A stretch of DNA of 64,000 bases from Lutibacter sp. Hel_I_33_5 (GTDB lineage Bacteria; Bacteroidota; Bacteroidia; Flavobacteriales; Flavobacteriaceae): positions 2,971,001 to 3,035,000 of the forward strand of contig NZ_VISM01000001.1 in the NCBI RefSeq assembly GCF_007827455.1. Direction: 5' to 3'. Below, one piece after another: positions 8,894 through 17,635 of this stretch; position 1 is the stretch's first letter, and the number at the start of each line of letters is the position of its first letter. A program made the translations under genes and the position numbers. The notes under the pieces were generated by a model. The model ran no database searches. It was not told the origin of the DNA and was given only the letters and a program-made list of their open reading frames with translations.

Positions 8894-11143
8894 ATGAGTT
8901 CAAATAAATTTTTTTTCATAATTTTTGTCTTCACATTTTCTTTTTCTTGTAAAAGTGAAAAGGAAATACAAACAAAGAATATCACGAATCAGCATCCAAG
9001 TTTAATTTTAACTTCGCAAGGAGTTAAAGATATTAGAGCACAATTAGGTTCTATTCCAATTTTTGATAAAACGTTAGCAAAAGTAAAAGCAGAAGTTGAT
9101 GCAGAAATAGCTTCAGGAATAGAAGTTCCAATACCAAAAGATTATTCTGGAGGTTATACTCATTCAAGACATAAACAAAACTGGTTCATTCTGCAAAAGG
9201 CAGGTGTTTTGTATCAAATTTTAGATGACGAAAAATATGCTAAATATGTCAAAGACATGTTGATGCAGTATGAAGCGATGTATAAAAAATTGCCATTACA
9301 TCCTAAAACAAGATCATATGCTAGAGGTAAATTATTTTGGCAATGCTTAAACGATTCTAATTGGTTAGTTTATGTAAGTCAAGCTTACGATTGTATCTAT
9401 AATTACTTAACAGAAGAAGAACGTAACAAATTAGAAACAAATTTATTTAGGCCATTTGCAGATCATATTTCAATAGACAGTCCACAATTTTACCAAAGAG
9501 TACATAATCATAGTACTTGGGGAAATGCTGCAGTAGGTATGATTGGTTTAGTGATGAATGACGAAGAGTTAATTCAACGTGCTTTGTACGGAATTAAAGG
9601 AGTCAACCTAAATACAAAAGAGAAAGATGATGATGGCGGATTTTTAAATAAAGATGGAAAAGCAGGTTTTTTAGCAAATATAGAAGAACCTTTTTCTCCA
9701 GATGGTTATTATAACGAAGGGCCATATTACCAACGTTATGCAATGTATCCTTTTTTAGTTTTTGCTGAAGGATTACACAATGTAAAACCAGAATTAAAAA
9801 TTTTCGAATATAAAAACAGCGTACTTCTTAAGTCCATAAATGCATTATTAAATTTAACGGACGCAGATGGAGATTTTTTTCCGTTGAATGATGGTCAAAA
9901 AGGAATGTCATATTATACAAGTGCGTTAGTTACCGCTGTAGATATTTCATATCATTATGGAAAACAAGATCCAGGATTATTAAGTATTGCAGAAAAACAA
10001 GATCGTGTTTTATTAGACGATTCTGGTTTAGCTGTTGCGCTTGGTATTAAAAATGAAAAAACGAAACCATTTAATAAAAAATCAATTAATCTTTCAGATG
10101 GGCAAGATGGAACAGAAGGAGGTGTAGGTATTCTAAGAAATGAAGATATTGAGCTTGTTTTTAAATATGCGGCTCAAGGGTCAAGTCATGGACATTATGA
10201 TAAGTTATCGTATTCTTTATATGAGAAAGGAGAAGAAATCCTTCAAGATTACGGTCTATCTCGCTTTGTAAATATTGAGCAAAAAGGTGGCGGAAATTAT
10301 TTAAAAGAAAATAAAACATGGGCAAAACAAACGATTGCACATAATACAGTAACGCAAAATGAAACTTCTCATTTTAAAGGTAAATACGAAATAGGAAGTG
10401 AGCATCATTCAGTATTGCATTATTTTTCTTCGGATAATGATAATATAAAAGTAGTAAGTGCTAAAGAAGACAATGCATATCCCAATACAGGAATCCTTCG
10501 AACTATGGCAGTAATTAAAGATGAAGATTTTGAAAAGCCATTTGTATTAGATGTTATGAAAATAAATTCTAATAAGGCAAATAAATATGATTTTCCATTT
10601 TACTATTTTGGTCAAGTGTTGCAAACTAATTTTGATTACAAAACACCAGAAGTATTAAAGTCTTTAGGAAATAAAAATGGATATCAACATTTATATGTAG
10701 AAGGTTCTGCAAATGTAAATAAAGAGAATTCTAAGTTTTCTTGGTTACATAATAATAAGTTTTATTCTTTAACAACAGTTACTAATAATAAAGATGAATT
10801 GCTTTTTACCAGAATTGGTGCAAACGATCCAGATTTTAATTTACGAAGAGATCCTGCTTTAATATTAAGAAGAAAAAATACTAAAAACACACTTTTTGTT
10901 TCTACAATTGAATCGCATGGTAATTATAGCCCAGTTACTGAATCTGCAGTAAATTCTAAAAGTAATATAAAAGAGTTAAAAGTAGTTTTAGATACTGATG
11001 ATTATACTGCTATAGAAGTTACTACTATAAAAGGTGGTGATACAAAACTATTTATTACCGCAAATAAATCAACAACATCAAAACACAGTCTAGAGATTAA
11101 CGATACTAATTACAAATGGACAGGTGCTTATTATTTTAAGTAA
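8894..11143 (+). CDS. Oligoalginate lyase, polysaccharide lyase family 17, lipoprotein
   Basis: A 749-aa protein with a lipoprotein signal (FTFSFSCKS). The N-terminal half is an alpha-helical alginate lyase domain with an N-H pair in RVHNHSTWGNA near residue 204 and the tyrosine-rich EGPYYQRY at 275-282, where the catalytic Tyr of PL17 is expected. The C-terminal half is a heparinase II/III-like beta domain with SSHGHYDKLSYSLY, which carries the metal-binding His. PL17 enzymes are exo-acting and release unsaturated monouronate from alginate oligomers, probably in the periplasm. The gene starts 29 bp after the binding-protein gene, and kdgF follows after 24 bp, which is the enzyme expected to act on its product. 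Confidence 0.94.
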   Translation: MSSNKFFFIIFVFTFSFSCKSEKEIQTKNITNQHPSLILTSQGVKDIRAQLGSIPIFDKTLAKVKAEVDAEIASGIEVPIPKDYSGGYTHSRHKQNWFILQKAGVLYQILDDEKYAKYVKDMLMQYEAMYKKLPLHPKTRSYARGKLFWQCLNDSNWLVYVSQAYDCIYNYLTEEERNKLETNLFRPFADHISIDSPQFYQRVHNHSTWGNAAVGMIGLVMNDEELIQRALYGIKGVNLNTKEKDDDGGFLNKDGKAGFLANIEEPFSPDGYYNEGPYYQRYAMYPFLVFAEGLHNVKPELKIFEYKNSVLLKSINALLNLTDADGDFFPLNDGQKGMSYYTSALVTAVDISYHYGKQDPGLLSIAEKQDRVLLDDSGLAVALGIKNEKTKPFNKKSINLSDGQDGTEGGVGILRNEDIELVFKYAAQGSSHGHYDKLSYSLYEKGEEILQDYGLSRFVNIEQKGGGNYLKENKTWAKQTIAHNTVTQNETSHFKGKYEIGSEHHSVLHYFSSDNDNIKVVSAKEDNAYPNTGILRTMAVIKDEDFEKPFVLDVMKINSNKANKYDFPFYYFGQVLQTNFDYKTPEVLKSLGNKNGYQHLYVEGSANVNKENSKFSWLHNNKFYSLTTVTNNKDELLFTRIGANDPDFNLRRDPALILRRKNTKNTLFVSTIESHGNYSPVTESAVNSKSNIKELKVVLDTDDYTAIEVTTIKGGDTKLFITANKSTTSKHSLEINDTNYKWTGAYYFK

Positions 11144-11167
11144 ATAAAAAAGAATAAATTATAAATA

Positions 11168-11542
11168 ATGAAACGATTTAGTGAAAAATACGTCATCACA
11201 AAAGATATAAAGTGGGAAGAACTTGGTGGTGGAGTCTCAAGAAAATTTTTAGGATACGATAATCAAATTATGATGGTTAGTGTGAAATTTGAGAAAGGAG
11301 CTTTAGGTTCTCCACATCAACATTTTCACACACAAGCTACCTATTGTGTTTCAGGTAAATTCGAATTTGAAATTGATGGAGTGAAGCAAGTTATAGAAGC
11401 GGGAGATGGCGTGTATATTGAACCTAACTTATTGCATAGTGCAGTTTGTTTAGAAGAAGGACAATTAATTGATACATTTAGTCCGGTAAGAGAGGATTTC
11501 TTAACAGGTGATGGTCCATCTTATTTTGGAGATAAATCTTAA
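11168..11542 (+). CDS. kdgF: KdgF-type cupin, unsaturated uronate to DEH
   Basis: A 124-aa single-domain cupin. Metal ligands are visible in PHQHFHTQATY (His50, His52 and nearby His/Gln) and at His90 in PNLLHSA. The pattern and length match KdgF, which converts the 4,5-unsaturated monouronate made by exo-lyases into 4-deoxy-L-erythro-5-hexoseulose uronate (DEH). There is no signal peptide, so it should act in the cytoplasm. It is the last gene of the operon with PL17, its logical supplier of substrate. Confidence 0.92.
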   Translation: MKRFSEKYVITKDIKWEELGGGVSRKFLGYDNQIMMVSVKFEKGALGSPHQHFHTQATYCVSGKFEFEIDGVKQVIEAGDGVYIEPNLLHSAVCLEEGQLIDTFSPVREDFLTGDGPSYFGDKS

Positions 11543-11736
11543 GAAAAACTGTTTTTTGATTTTAATATCAATTTATAATATCCTCTTATTTTTAAGAAAT
11601 TATTTATAGTAAGCATTAATAGTTTTTTAAGTCATAATAAGACTAATCTTTTAGATGATTAATGATTGTTAATCAATTTATTAACAATAAATTAATAAAA
11701 AACAACAAAATATTTTTTTTAACAAAACATTTCATA

Positions 11737-11744
11737 TATATTTG
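11737..11744 (+). promoter_or_regulatory. Promoter -7 element of the SusC operon
   Basis: TATATTTG matches TAnnTTTG and shares TTTG with operator box 1 in the same register as at 5061 and 7826. No clear TTG lies at the -33 position; the upstream sequence is a T-run followed by AACAAAAC. The predicted transcript start near 11750 gives a leader of about 300 nt. Confidence 0.6.
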
Positions 11745-11779
11745 GTAAACCAATTTGGTGAACCAGTTTGGTTTTCCAG
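11742..11779 (+). promoter_or_regulatory. Tandem GntR-type operator (3 boxes) upstream of SusC
   Basis: Box 1 TTGGTAAACCAA (11742-11753), box 2 TTGGTGAACCAG (11755-11766), box 3 TTGGTTTTCCAG (11768-11779), again with a 13-bp period. Similarity to the consensus falls from box 1 to box 3. Unlike the other two arrays it lies far from the gene, 276 bp before the SusC start. Confidence 0.75.
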
Positions 11780-11834
11780 TTAAAGAAATCAAACACCATT
11801 AATATATGAGATAAATTTGAATTAATTAAAAGCA

Positions 11835-12025
11835 AAAAGGATAGGTGCACGCCTATCCTTTTAAAAAAAAACTTCTTCTGAAGGAAGTATTAACCAATAC
11901 ATAATTTGTGAATTAAGTATTAAGTAGTATCAAAAATACGAAAATTAATTTTTCTGTATTTTTATTTTAAACTTTATTTAAGGATTATGTTAATTAAAAG
12001 AAAATTTACCCTAAGAAGGTAAATT
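11835..12025 (+). promoter_or_regulatory. Structured 5' leader of the SusC operon, three hairpins
   Basis: Between the operator and the SusC start lie three inverted repeats. A perfect 11-bp stem AAAAGGATAGG/CCTATCCTTTT (11835-11845 with 11852-11862, loop TGCACG). A 7-bp stem with one G-U pair at 11871-11888 (ACTTCTTCTGAAGGAAGT). A perfect 8-bp stem AATTTACC/GGTAAATT (12003-12010 with 12018-12025). The first ends in only four T and is followed by a run of A, so it is a poor terminator for + strand transcripts; it could be an attenuator or a structured leader. No known riboswitch is recognised. Confidence 0.45.
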
Positions 12026-12055
12026 AATTACATTTTTAAATATAAACAATTAATT

Positions 12056-15000
12056 ATGAAATTAAAATTTAAAATAACATTATTACTAGTAATGTTAGTA
12101 AACGTTTGCTTTTATGCACAAGGTAGCTATACCATTAAAGGTACTGTTACAGCTAAAGCAGATAATTCCCCTTTACCAGGAGTATCAATTCTGATCGTAA
12201 AAACATCAAAAGGTACTGAAACTGATTTTGATGGTAATTATGCCATTCAAGTAAAAAGTGGAGATGTATTGCAATTTCAATATTTGGGATTTGCAAGTCA
12301 AACAGTAATCATTAATAATCAAAAAACGTTGAATATTAGTCTAGTAGAAGATACTAGTTCTTTAGACGAAGTGGTTGTTATTGGTTATGGTACACAAAAA
12401 AAATCACACCTTACTGGAGCAATTTCTAAAGTTGTAAACGAAAGTTTAGATCAAATAGCAGTTGCTAGGGTAGACGATGCTTTAATTGGGCAAGTTTCTG
12501 GTGTTAATATTCAAGCAACCAATGCAGAAGCGGGTGCTGCACCAACTATTACAATTAGAGGTTTTGGATCTATTACTGCCAATTCTGGACCAGCAGTTGT
12601 TGTTGATGGAGTAATAGTAGATTCAAGTTTTCTTGGAAACTTAGATATGAATGATGTTGAGTCTTTTGAAGTATTAAAAGATGCAGCCTCTGCAGCTATT
12701 TATGGTAGTGAAGGATCTAATGGTGTTATTTTGATAACAACAAAAACTGGAAAGGATGGAGATACAAAATTCTCATATAACACGTTTACAGGTTATAAGT
12801 CAGCTTTTGGAAGTGATGATTATAGAAAAAGTGTAGCAGATTGGGCAGCAAAAGAGTTTGCAGCTACAGGTGCACTTTCAGAAACTACTCAATATGCTCA
12901 AAAAATAGTAGAAGTAACGGGTATAGATAGAGATTGGCAAGATGTTTTCTTTGATGGAGGCTTCATTACAAGTCATTCTTTATCAGCAAGTGGAGGTAAT
13001 AAAGATACAAAGTTTAATACGTCATTAAGATATCTTCATGATGAAGGTGTGGTAATAACAGATGATTACAAGTTGTATTCTGCGAAATTAAAAGTAAATA
13101 GTAAATTAACAGATAAATTAAAGTTTGGTTTAAGTGCTACACCTTCATATTCTAAAAGAAGAGCCTTACCTACTTCAATACACAATCCAACAAGACAATC
13201 GCCTTGGTTACCTATTTATCATACTGCAGAAACATTGCAATTTATTAATAGAGCTTCTTATCCAGATGTAGGTGTAGGTGATTATTTTTATGAAAACCAT
13301 TTAGTTGAATTAGATTTAGATGGTAATGGTAGTGATAGTAGACCACGTACTTCTGGTGATGCAAATCCATATGCTCAATATGTTGAAAGAGAGTGGTTTG
13401 AGCATCAGACTAAATTATTAGGATCTACATTTTTACAATACGAGATACTAGATGGTCTTACAGCTAAAACATCATTAGGTGTTACTATAGAGCAACGTAA
13501 AAGAACAAGATGGGATGGTACAAAACATCATTCTGCTGGAAATAGTAGAGCTCAATATATCTTAAATAATAGATTTAGAACGAGATTAATTTCTGATAAT
13601 ACATTATCATACAATACCAATATTGGTGATCATGATATTAGTATTTTGGCAGGTGTAACTGTACAAAAAAGAAAAAATGAAGTAAGTCAAATTACTGGAA
13701 CAGGGTATACTAATGACTTATTAAAAAACTTGCAAGGGGCTACAACATTAGTTTCAAATGGAGAGTTTAATATTGTGCAAAACAAAATAGGATATTTTGG
13801 TAGAATTAATTACGCATTTTCTGATAAATATTTAGTTTCGGCTTCATTTAGACGTGATGGTAGTTCTGTTTTTGGAATTGATTCTAAATGGGGTAACTTT
13901 CCAGCTGTATCATTAGGGTGGAATGTAACGAATGAAGATTTTCTTTCAGAATCTGAAACACTAAGTAAATTAAAATTAAGGGTTAGTTATGGTCTTACTG
14001 GATCAGAAAACTTTAATGTAGGTAGTGTTACAGTTAATGCTTGGCCTTATTTGGCACAGTTAACAAATACAAATGCTATTATTAATGGAGGTGTTACTGC
14101 TGGTAATTCACCACTAAATATTGCAAATCCTTTATTACAATGGGAAGCATCTGAAGAATTTAATCCAGGTATTGATTTTGGGTTTTTAAATAATAGAATT
14201 ACTGGATCTTTAGATTATTATAAAAGAACAAGTGATAAGTTATTATTAAACAACCCTGTTTCTTATGTTACAGGTTTTAATAATGGAATTGTAAATTTAG
14301 GAAAAGTAGCAAATAGTGGTATTGAACTTGAATTAAGAAGTAAAAATGTTGCCAACGAGAATTTCTCTTGGAATACTTCGTTAATTGCTTCTACAAACAA
14401 AAATGAATTACTTGATTATGGTGAGTCTGATGGAGCGTTAACTCAAGATGGATTTGGTAGAAATTCAGAATGGATCAATTCTGTAGGTAATCCTATCTCT
14501 TCTTTCTATGGGTATGTAGTAGATAAAGAATTAGCAGATGAATACTGGAACTCTCCTTGGATTCCAATTAACGGTAAATCAGAAGATATTATTGTTAAAG
14601 ATTTAAATGGAGATGGTATCATCACAAATGCAGATAAAACTATTTTAGGAGATCCCTATCCAGAAATTACTTGGAGTTTAACAAATGATTTCAATATTGG
14701 AAACTTTGACTTTTCTTTTATGATTCAAGGAAGTCAAGGAGCAGAAGTAAAAAATATTGGTGACCAATATTTCTATACTCACTGGACTGGTGCAACTACA
14801 GATGAACAAGCAGTTGTAACAGCAGGAATTATTCCAGATGCTTCATTTCTTCAACCAAGAATTCATACAAACGATATAATTTCTAGTGCAGGTTATTTTT
14901 CATTGAGAAATGTAAATTTAGGATTTACATTACCGGATGATGTTGTATCAAAATTAGGAATGCAAAGTTTAAGATTGTATGCGACGGGTCAGAACTTACT

Positions 15001-15139
15001 TTACATAACTTCTGATGACTATCATGGTTTTAATCCAGAGTATATTGATAGTAATAATACACCTACATCTTATGGAGCGCAAAGAGCTGGAACGCCTTTG
15101 TTTAGAACCATTTCGGTTGGTTTAAACGTTAATTTTTAA
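12056..15139 (+). CDS. SusC-like TonB-dependent receptor for alginate oligomers
   Basis: A 1027-aa outer-membrane protein. After a signal peptide (ending CFYAQ) comes a carboxypeptidase-D-like regulatory domain (IKGTVTAKADNSPLPGVSILI...DGNYAIQV), then the plug domain opening with LDEVVVIGYGTQKKSHLTGAI, and a long beta-barrel ending with the aromatic VGLNVNF. SusC proteins import oligosaccharides with SusD as lid, driven by TonB. SusD starts 18 bp downstream. The surrounding lyases point to alginate oligomers as substrate. It is the first gene of the five-gene operon 12056-20065, preceded by the operator array and structured leader. Confidence 0.95.
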   Translation: MKLKFKITLLLVMLVNVCFYAQGSYTIKGTVTAKADNSPLPGVSILIVKTSKGTETDFDGNYAIQVKSGDVLQFQYLGFASQTVIINNQKTLNISLVEDTSSLDEVVVIGYGTQKKSHLTGAISKVVNESLDQIAVARVDDALIGQVSGVNIQATNAEAGAAPTITIRGFGSITANSGPAVVVDGVIVDSSFLGNLDMNDVESFEVLKDAASAAIYGSEGSNGVILITTKTGKDGDTKFSYNTFTGYKSAFGSDDYRKSVADWAAKEFAATGALSETTQYAQKIVEVTGIDRDWQDVFFDGGFITSHSLSASGGNKDTKFNTSLRYLHDEGVVITDDYKLYSAKLKVNSKLTDKLKFGLSATPSYSKRRALPTSIHNPTRQSPWLPIYHTAETLQFINRASYPDVGVGDYFYENHLVELDLDGNGSDSRPRTSGDANPYAQYVEREWFEHQTKLLGSTFLQYEILDGLTAKTSLGVTIEQRKRTRWDGTKHHSAGNSRAQYILNNRFRTRLISDNTLSYNTNIGDHDISILAGVTVQKRKNEVSQITGTGYTNDLLKNLQGATTLVSNGEFNIVQNKIGYFGRINYAFSDKYLVSASFRRDGSSVFGIDSKWGNFPAVSLGWNVTNEDFLSESETLSKLKLRVSYGLTGSENFNVGSVTVNAWPYLAQLTNTNAIINGGVTAGNSPLNIANPLLQWEASEEFNPGIDFGFLNNRITGSLDYYKRTSDKLLLNNPVSYVTGFNNGIVNLGKVANSGIELELRSKNVANENFSWNTSLIASTNKNELLDYGESDGALTQDGFGRNSEWINSVGNPISSFYGYVVDKELADEYWNSPWIPINGKSEDIIVKDLNGDGIITNADKTILGDPYPEITWSLTNDFNIGNFDFSFMIQGSQGAEVKNIGDQYFYTHWTGATTDEQAVVTAGIIPDASFLQPRIHTNDIISSAGYFSLRNVNLGFTLPDDVVSKLGMQSLRLYATGQNLLYITSDDYHGFNPEYIDSNNTPTSYGAQRAGTPLFRTISVGLNVNF

Positions 15140-15157
15140 TTAGAAAAAATAGTAATT

Positions 15158-16630
15158 ATGAAATATATAAAATTATTAATTTTTGTTATAACAGGAGCAA
15201 TGTTTGTCTCTTGTGATACAGATGAGTTTTTAAACCCATTGCCAGATACTTCTATAGTATCAGAAAACTTTTTTCAATCTGATGATGATGTTTTATCTGG
15301 AATTATAGGTGTTTATGATGCTATACAAGGGGTAAATGAGAATACACAGTCAAGTTCTGTGAGATTTAATAGAGGTGTACAATTAGAATACCTTTTAACC
15401 GAACATCGTTCTGACAATACAAGAAGTAAAACACTTGAAGGGTCTAGAGCAGATTTTCATAGATATATAGTTGAGCCAGAGAATATTCAATCAGAAGATT
15501 ATTACCAATCTATGTATGAGATTATTTTTAGAGCAAATAACGTTTTAAAGTATGTTGACAATGCAGATGCTGCGAATATTAATAAATATACGGCCGAAGC
15601 TAAGTTTTTAAGAGCCTATGCATATTTTAACTTAGTACGATTATATGGAGATGTACCATTGTTAACTAGAGTAGCAAGTTCAGATGAAAAAGAACTTCTT
15701 TATACAAGAGTAGATGTTGCTAAAGTTTATGAGCAAATTGTTTCAGATTTAAAAGAGGGAGTTTCTTATTTAGATAATTCACATAAATCTAGAGCATCTA
15801 AAGCTGCAGCTCAAGGAATTTTAGCTAAAGTTTATTTATCACAACCATCTCCTAATTATTCTGGAGCTAAAGCATTATGTGAAGCTATAATGGGTAGTGG
15901 TTTTTCTTTACAATCAAACTTTAGTGATGTATTTTACAAAGAATTAAACAGCGAAATTATTTTTGCTATAGAGTATATTGCTGGAGACCCTAATGAAAGT
16001 CAAGGATTTTCATCAGAGTTTACATCTTTTAAACGTCAAGGTAGACAAGATGGTCTTAACATAGTTAATCCAAACCTTGCTGTAGACTTTATTGCACATG
16101 GAGGAAATAGAACGACAGCATCTTATGCAGCTTTTGGGGATGATGTTAATCTTCCTGTACCATTAGATGCAGAGATAATTAAATTCTTACCTTTTGGATC
16201 AAATATTTCAGATAGAAATCTTCCTACTTATGGTGAACAACCTGGAAATGCAGGTAACGATTGGATTATTTTACGATATTCAGATGTATTATTAATGCAT
16301 GCTGAAGCAATTATGCAAGGAAATCCTACAAATGATACAAGTGCAATAGATTCTTATATGAAGGTAAAAGTAAGAGCAGGATTTGACGCTGTAGCAGATC
16401 GTCCTTCAGCTTTAACTGTTGATGCTTTATTATTAGAAAGAAGAGTAGAATTAGCTTTTGAAAATCATCGATTCTTTGATTTAGTAAGGTTAGGTGTAGC
16501 ACATCAAGTATTAGGTGCACACGCTACATTAAAAGGATATACGAGCTATAATGTCAGAAGATTATTATTACCTATACCTTCAAGAGAAATTAATTTAAGT
16601 GAAGGTTTGTTGACTCAAAATCCGCAATAA
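15158..16630 (+). CDS. SusD-like nutrient-binding outer-membrane lipoprotein
   Basis: A 490-aa RagB/SusD family protein with lipoprotein signal MFVSC (Cys near residue 19). It shows typical SusD features: early FLNPLPDTSI, the TPR-like helical AKFLRAYAYFNLVRLYGDVPL, and the C-terminal LLLERRVELAFENHRFFDLVRLG and LLPIPSREI. It should form the lid of the SusC transporter encoded 18 bp upstream and bind alginate oligomers at the surface. Confidence 0.95.
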   Translation: MKYIKLLIFVITGAMFVSCDTDEFLNPLPDTSIVSENFFQSDDDVLSGIIGVYDAIQGVNENTQSSSVRFNRGVQLEYLLTEHRSDNTRSKTLEGSRADFHRYIVEPENIQSEDYYQSMYEIIFRANNVLKYVDNADAANINKYTAEAKFLRAYAYFNLVRLYGDVPLLTRVASSDEKELLYTRVDVAKVYEQIVSDLKEGVSYLDNSHKSRASKAAAQGILAKVYLSQPSPNYSGAKALCEAIMGSGFSLQSNFSDVFYKELNSEIIFAIEYIAGDPNESQGFSSEFTSFKRQGRQDGLNIVNPNLAVDFIAHGGNRTTASYAAFGDDVNLPVPLDAEIIKFLPFGSNISDRNLPTYGEQPGNAGNDWIILRYSDVLLMHAEAIMQGNPTNDTSAIDSYMKVKVRAGFDAVADRPSALTVDALLLERRVELAFENHRFFDLVRLGVAHQVLGAHATLKGYTSYNVRRLLLPIPSREINLSEGLLTQNPQ

Positions 16631-16651
16631 CAATATAAAACTTTATAAATT

Positions 16652-17599
16652 ATGAAAAATCAATTAAATATTTTCAAAAAAACCATAAAGCTCGTTTTAT
16701 GCTTATCAATTATGGTAGTATCGGTAAGTTGTGAAGATGCTTTTGAGTTTGATTTACCAGAAGCAGGATCTATAGCTGATACAAGTTTGCCAGTAGCAAA
16801 CTTTGCATATATACCAAATGCTGAGAATTTCAGGATAATAGAATTTAATAACTTATCAGCAGAATCTATCAATTATCTTTGGGATTTTGGTGGAGGAGAT
16901 ACCTCTACAGATAAAGATCCTAAATATACATTTGCTGCAGGAGAAGGGACATACCCTGTTACATTAACAGCAATTGATGGTAATGAAGCTTCGACTACAG
17001 TAACACTCGATGTAATTGTAGTAGATAAGTTTGTTCCAATCCCAGTAACTATAATAAATGGAGATTTTAATGACGGTCAAAATGATTGGAAATTCTCTTC
17101 ATTTACAGGAGGAACAACGAGTCCTTACAACTCTAGTTCTGACGGTTCTTTTACAAACTATGATGGATCTGATAATGGCGCAAAAACAAAAGGTGCTAAA
17201 TGGACTAAATCTACTTCAGCTGGTGTCTATTTAAGTTCAAATACTAGATTTGCTTACCAGGCTATTAATGTTTCTGAAACTACAGCAGATAGAACGGTAA
17301 AATACATTTTAGAATATGAATATGCTATTAAGACTCCTGCTGAACAGGCTGGTGTTGCCGCAGGTGGTAATAGAATTATTTCTGAAGTATTAGATGGTCA
17401 TTTTGACGATGGAAAAGATGCAATTGCAAGTACTCCATTGAAACAATTTATAGCCAATGAGGTAAAAGGTAAAACTGGACATACAACAGTTAAACAAGAA
17501 TTTACTACAAATGCTAGTGGTGAAGTTTCTATAGTGTTTTACGCTGTAACGGATGTTGATGTATATATTGACAATGTTAAAGTATATGCAGCAGATTAA
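16652..17599 (+). CDS. PKD-domain surface lipoprotein, putative alginate-binding
   Basis: A 315-aa lipoprotein (signal ending VVSVSC). About residues 45-125 form a PKD domain with the typical YLWDFGGGDTSTDKDPKYTF and GTYPVTLTA strands. From about residue 130 a second module begins IINGDFNDGQNDWKFSSF and ends VYIDNVKVY. That module is clearly homologous to the C-terminus of the next gene product, sharing SSSDGS, TNYDG, KTKGAKW and YILEYEYAIK. Its position after SusD makes it a surface glycan-binding protein of this locus. No catalytic motif is visible. The binding role is inferred from location and fold-like features. Confidence 0.8.
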   Translation: MKNQLNIFKKTIKLVLCLSIMVVSVSCEDAFEFDLPEAGSIADTSLPVANFAYIPNAENFRIIEFNNLSAESINYLWDFGGGDTSTDKDPKYTFAAGEGTYPVTLTAIDGNEASTTVTLDVIVVDKFVPIPVTIINGDFNDGQNDWKFSSFTGGTTSPYNSSSDGSFTNYDGSDNGAKTKGAKWTKSTSAGVYLSSNTRFAYQAINVSETTADRTVKYILEYEYAIKTPAEQAGVAAGGNRIISEVLDGHFDDGKDAIASTPLKQFIANEVKGKTGHTTVKQEFTTNASGEVSIVFYAVTDVDVYIDNVKVYAAD

Positions 17600-17635
17600 T
17601 TTTCAGAAAGTAAAAAAAATATAAAACTTATAATT

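Noticed and set aside
11742..11779. Short tandem repeats that might suggest a CRISPR-like array
   Set aside because: Units are 12 bp with 1-bp spacers, palindromic, overlap a promoter and recur at two other promoters. This is an operator array.
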